Assembly: GCA_009701715.1 (NCBI GenBank)
Contig: WLJO01000002.1
Location: 94,225 to 158,224 of the forward strand
DNA: 64,000 bases
Origin: Actinomycetota bacterium
Lineage (GTDB): Bacteria > Actinomycetota > Acidimicrobiia > Acidimicrobiales > Ilumatobacteraceae
Direction: 5' to 3'
The notes under the pieces are model-generated. The model saw nothing but the letters and a program-made list of their open reading frames with translations. It searched no databases and was not told where the DNA came from. This document shows positions 61,949-64,000 of this stretch, piece by piece (the first letter of the stretch is position 1; the number at the start of each line of letters is the position of its first letter). Made by a program: the position numbers and the translations under genes.

Positions 61949-62995
61949 TCAATCGACCTCGACGGACTCGTCCTCTTCTTCCTCGGCGACGAAGTCCTCG
62001 AGGTTGTCCCCAAGCCCGGCGGCGATCTTCACTTTCTCGGAGACCTCCACCATGATCTCGGGATTGGCGTTCAGGAAGTTCTTGGCGTTCTCTCGGCCCT
62101 GCCCGAGTTGTTCACCCTCATAGGTGAACCAGGCACCGGACTTCTTGATAATGCCCAGCTCGACGCCCAGGTCAAGCACCGAACCCTCCCGGCTGATCCC
62201 CTTGCCGTACATGATGTCGAACTCTGCCTGCTTGAAGGGCGGGGCCACCTTGTTCTTGACGACCTTGACCCGCGTGCGGGAACCAACGACCTCGGCACCG
62301 TCCTTGATCGCCTCGATTCGACGGATGTCGAGCCGGACCGACGAGTAGAACTTCAGCGCTCGGCCACCCGGAGTGGTTTCCGGCGAACCGAACATCACGC
62401 CGATCTTCTCGCGCAACTGGTTGATGAACACCATGATGGTCTTCGTCTTGTTGAGGTTGGCCGTGAGCTTACGCAACGCCTGGGACATCAAGCGGGCCTG
62501 CAGGCCGACGTGGGTGTCTCCCATCTCGCCCTCGATCTCGGCCTTGGGCGTGAGGGCCGCCACCGAGTCGATGACGATCACGTCGATCGCCCCGGACCGG
62601 ACCAGCATGTCGGCAATCTCCAGGGCCTGCTCACCGGTATCGGGCTGGGAGATCAGCAACTGGTCAATGTCTACGCCGATGGCCTTGGCATAGATCGGGT
62701 CCATGGCGTGTTCGGCATCGATGTAGGCGCAGATACCGCCGTTGCGCTGGGCCTCAGCGACGAGGTGCATGGCCAGCGTGGACTTGCCGGAGGATTCCGG
62801 ACCGAAGATTTCCACAATGCGGCCGCGGGGAATGCCGCCAATGCCGAGGGCGATGTCGAGGGCGAGGGCGCCGGTCGGCACGGCCTCGATCGCCATGGTT
62901 GTCTTTTCGCCCATCCGCATGATGGAACCTTTGCCGTACTGCTTGTCGATCTGGGCGAGCGCCATTTCCAACGCCTTCTCACGATCCGTGCTCAT
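61949..62995 (-). CDS. recA: Recombinase A
   Basis: RecA forms filaments on single-stranded DNA for strand exchange and stimulates LexA self-cleavage. The 348-residue protein has the usual length, Walker [12 protein letters not shown] near residue 66, the L1/L2 loops ([15 protein letters not shown] and [21 protein letters not shown]), and an acidic C-terminus. There is no intein. recX, which often follows recA, is absent. The ATG at 62993-62995 has an AAAGGAA site. An SOS operator lies in its promoter. Confidence 0.98.
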   Translation of the reverse strand: MSTDREKALEMALAQIDKQYGKGSIMRMGEKTTMAIEAVPTGALALDIALGIGGIPRGRIVEIFGPESSGKSTLAMHLVAEAQRNGGICAYIDAEHAMDPIYAKAIGVDIDQLLISQPDTGEQALEIADMLVRSGAIDVIVIDSVAALTPKAEIEGEMGDTHVGLQARLMSQALRKLTANLNKTKTIMVFINQLREKIGVMFGSPETTPGGRALKFYSSVRLDIRRIEAIKDGAEVVGSRTRVKVVKNKVAPPFKQAEFDIMYGKGISREGSVLDLGVELGIIKKSGAWFTYEGEQLGQGRENAKNFLNANPEIMVEVSEKVKIAAGLGDNLEDFVAEEEEDESVEVD

Positions 62996-63128
62996 TGCCG
63001 TTCCTTTCGTTCCCGGAGGGTCTCCGGGGTGTCGCCGCTGCTTCGTGGAGGCCGGATCCGCCGGCCTCGATTCGGTGAGTGGGACCCTACGGAAGGGGTG
63101 TTACAGGGTTCCGCTCACGAACGACAGC

Positions 63129-63168
63129 AGTGTAACTGCGAACGGCTGTTCGTGCAAGCATATGTTCG
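63129..63168 (-). promoter_or_regulatory. recA: recA promoter with SOS operator between -35 and -10
   Basis: On the minus strand TTGCAC (63152-63157) and TACACT (63129-63134) are separated by exactly 17 bp. A perfect palindromic SOS box CGAAC-GGCT-GTTCG (63139-63152) fills that spacer, so bound LexA would block RNA polymerase. A second, weaker element (AAGC-N4-GTTCG, 63155-63168) overlaps the -35. Confidence 0.85.
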
Positions 63169-63169
63169 A

Positions 63170-63676
63170 TTAAGAGGGCTTTTCCCCTTGCCCAGACGGG
63201 CTTGCCCACATGTCCGTCGCCTTGACGGCCCGGGCCTCCTCGGCCTTGGTGAGGGCGACGGGAAGCAGCTCAACGGGCGTGTCGGGAAGGAACTCCTCCT
63301 GGGTGGGCGGGTGCACCCGGAGGTCGAACGCTGACCAGAGCGTCTGGGTGAATGGGTACGTGAGCACGGGCATGACCAACGCAATCACCGCGCCGATCAG
63401 TGCCATGGGAACGACCTGGAAATCGGGGTACGACACCGCAATAGAGATGGAGAGAAACAGCATCACGCTTCCCCCGGTGATGACGACGGCGACCGTCATC
63501 GCCCCCAACTCGAACCCGTCCTGGCCCCGGTTCCAGCGCAGGCCGCAAGTTCGGCATCGGTCGTACCGGCGGAACCACGAGCGGAACCATGCCTTCTTGC
63601 CGGCACACCACGGGCATCGCCGCAGCAGGGCTCGCGCCACCAGGCGCGGGAGGGTCAGTCTCGAGAGGGTGCTCAT
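63170..63676 (-). CDS. DUF983 family membrane protein with zinc ribbon
   Basis: The 168-residue protein has two C-x2-C knuckles near the N-terminus (CPWC and CRTC, separated by about 20 residues), then the FELGAMTVAVVI block and two or three membrane helices, followed by a hydrophilic C-terminus. This matches DUF983, an uncharacterised family often with cytochrome oxidase context; none is visible here. The ATG at 63674-63676 is chosen because it places the zinc ribbon near the start. It ends just upstream of the recA promoter. Confidence 0.82.
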   Translation of the reverse strand: MSTLSRLTLPRLVARALLRRCPWCAGKKAWFRSWFRRYDRCRTCGLRWNRGQDGFELGAMTVAVVITGGSVMLFLSISIAVSYPDFQVVPMALIGAVIALVMPVLTYPFTQTLWSAFDLRVHPPTQEEFLPDTPVELLPVALTKAEEARAVKATDMWASPSGQGEKPS

Positions 63677-63782
63677 CGGCTCCTGTCTACCCGGCGCCGC
63701 ACGCGGTCGCAGCAGGACTGACACGGAGTGGTAGTCCGGTAGTGGAGTTGGGCACTCCAGATGCCACAATGGTTACTCCTTG

Positions 63783-63858
63783 GTGGCCGTAGCTCAATTG
63801 GTAGAGCAACAGGTTGTGGTCCTGTAGGTCGCGGGTTCGATTCCCGTCGGTCACCCCA
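63783..63858 (+). tRNA. tRNA-His (anticodon GTG)
   Basis: The sequence folds into a cloverleaf: acceptor GTGGCCG/CGGTCAC, anticodon stem ACAGG/CCTGT with loop TTGTGGT, and T arm with TTCGATT loop. CCA is encoded at 63856-63858. The base before position 1 is G (63782) and position 73 is C, as expected for the G-1:C73 pair of tRNA-His. Confidence 0.97.
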
Positions 63859-63892
63859 ATCAAAGCAGTGAGTCGTTAGACTCGCTGCTCCT

Positions 63893-63967
63893 GCCTCTCT
63901 AGCTCAACGGTAGAGCAACGGACTCTTAATCCGCAGGTTCTGGGTTCGAGACCCAGGGGAGGCACCA
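63893..63967 (+). tRNA. tRNA-Lys (anticodon CTT)
   Basis: The cloverleaf has acceptor GCCTCTC/GGGAGGC, anticodon stem ACGGA/TCCGC with loop CTCTTAA, and T arm CTGGG/CCCAG with TTCGAGA loop. CCA is encoded at 63965-63967. It lies 34 bp after tRNA-His, so both are likely transcribed together. Confidence 0.97.
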
Positions 63968-63969
63968 CA

Positions 63970-63995
63970 CTGACCAGCGCCTGTGCGCTGGTCAG
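63970..63995 (+). terminator. Hairpin terminator after the tRNA pair
   Basis: A perfect 11-bp inverted repeat (CTGACCAGCGC / GCGCTGGTCAG) with a 4-base loop begins two bases after the tRNA-Lys CCA. Any T tract would lie beyond the window end. Confidence 0.8.
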
Positions 63996-64000
63996 TCCCG

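Noticed and set aside
1..64000. CRISPR arrays, insertion sequences, prophage or integrase genes
   Set aside because: None seen: no regularly spaced direct repeats of suitable length and no transposase, integrase or phage structural proteins among the readable genes.

Overview
The window is high-GC actinobacterial chromosome and reads as core genome rather than a mobile region. Two blocks keep a gene order I recognise from Mycobacterium tuberculosis. The first is rarA-aspS-hisS-rel-apt-secF-secD-yajC-(tgt-queA)-ruvBAC-yebC-pdxT-pdxS-pimA-patA-pgsA-HIT-thrS. The second is a LysM gene-lexA-hflX-dapF-miaA-miaB-recA. FabI resembles mycobacterial InhA. MshC (mycothiol), NpdG plus a luciferase-like enzyme (coenzyme F420), and menaquinone genes also fit an actinobacterium. 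Queuosine genes, a proteobacterial-type DapD and class II NrdJ argue against a mycobacterium. A deep-branching lineage such as Acidimicrobiia is my best guess; this is inference from gene content only.

Layout. 1-18,040, all minus strand: the 5' end of rarA, then translation, stringent response, Sec accessory proteins, queuosine, Holliday junction processing, YebC, PLP synthesis and a DUF3048 lipoprotein. 18,050-29,230: HtpX, LemA and the phosphatidylinositol mannoside (PIM) cluster. That cluster is interrupted by an F420-type oxidoreductase, a collagen-like LPETG surface protein with the decayed tail of a second copy, and an ECF sigma/anti-sigma-like pair. 29,283-38,520: MshC, NpdG, FabI, acyl-CoA ligase, MaoC, MenG, MenF, a biotinyl-carboxyltransferase fusion and a Nudix protein. 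38,675-41,476: a large secreted lipoprotein. 41,500-45,000: siroheme synthesis and sulfite/nitrite reductase, preceded by a perfect dyad. 45,096-47,720: a tautomerase, an arylmalonate decarboxylase-like enzyme, FolP and an NTF2-like protein. 47,919-51,970: nrdJ with a structured leader, DnaA-box-like sites and a RibD-C-like reductase. 51,945-63,676: lexA with a divergent LysM gene, the succinylase-branch lysine genes chained to hflX, dapF, miaA and miaB, then recA and a DUF983 gene. 63,783-63,967: tRNA-His and tRNA-Lys.

Many genes are joined by ATGA, GTGA or TGATG stop/start overlaps, pointing to translationally coupled operons. The SOS circuit is readable: repeated GAAC-N4-GTTC elements lie between lexA and the LysM gene, and a perfect CGAAC-N4-GTTCG operator lies between the -35 and -10 of recA.

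The most interesting signals are the repeat-modular collagen-like protein and its vestigial paralog, a Cys-to-Ser change at the first catalytic position of DapF, an altered metal-binding motif in HisI, the array of LexA-like boxes, and the DnaA-box cluster beside nrdJ. I see no CRISPR array, insertion sequence or prophage.
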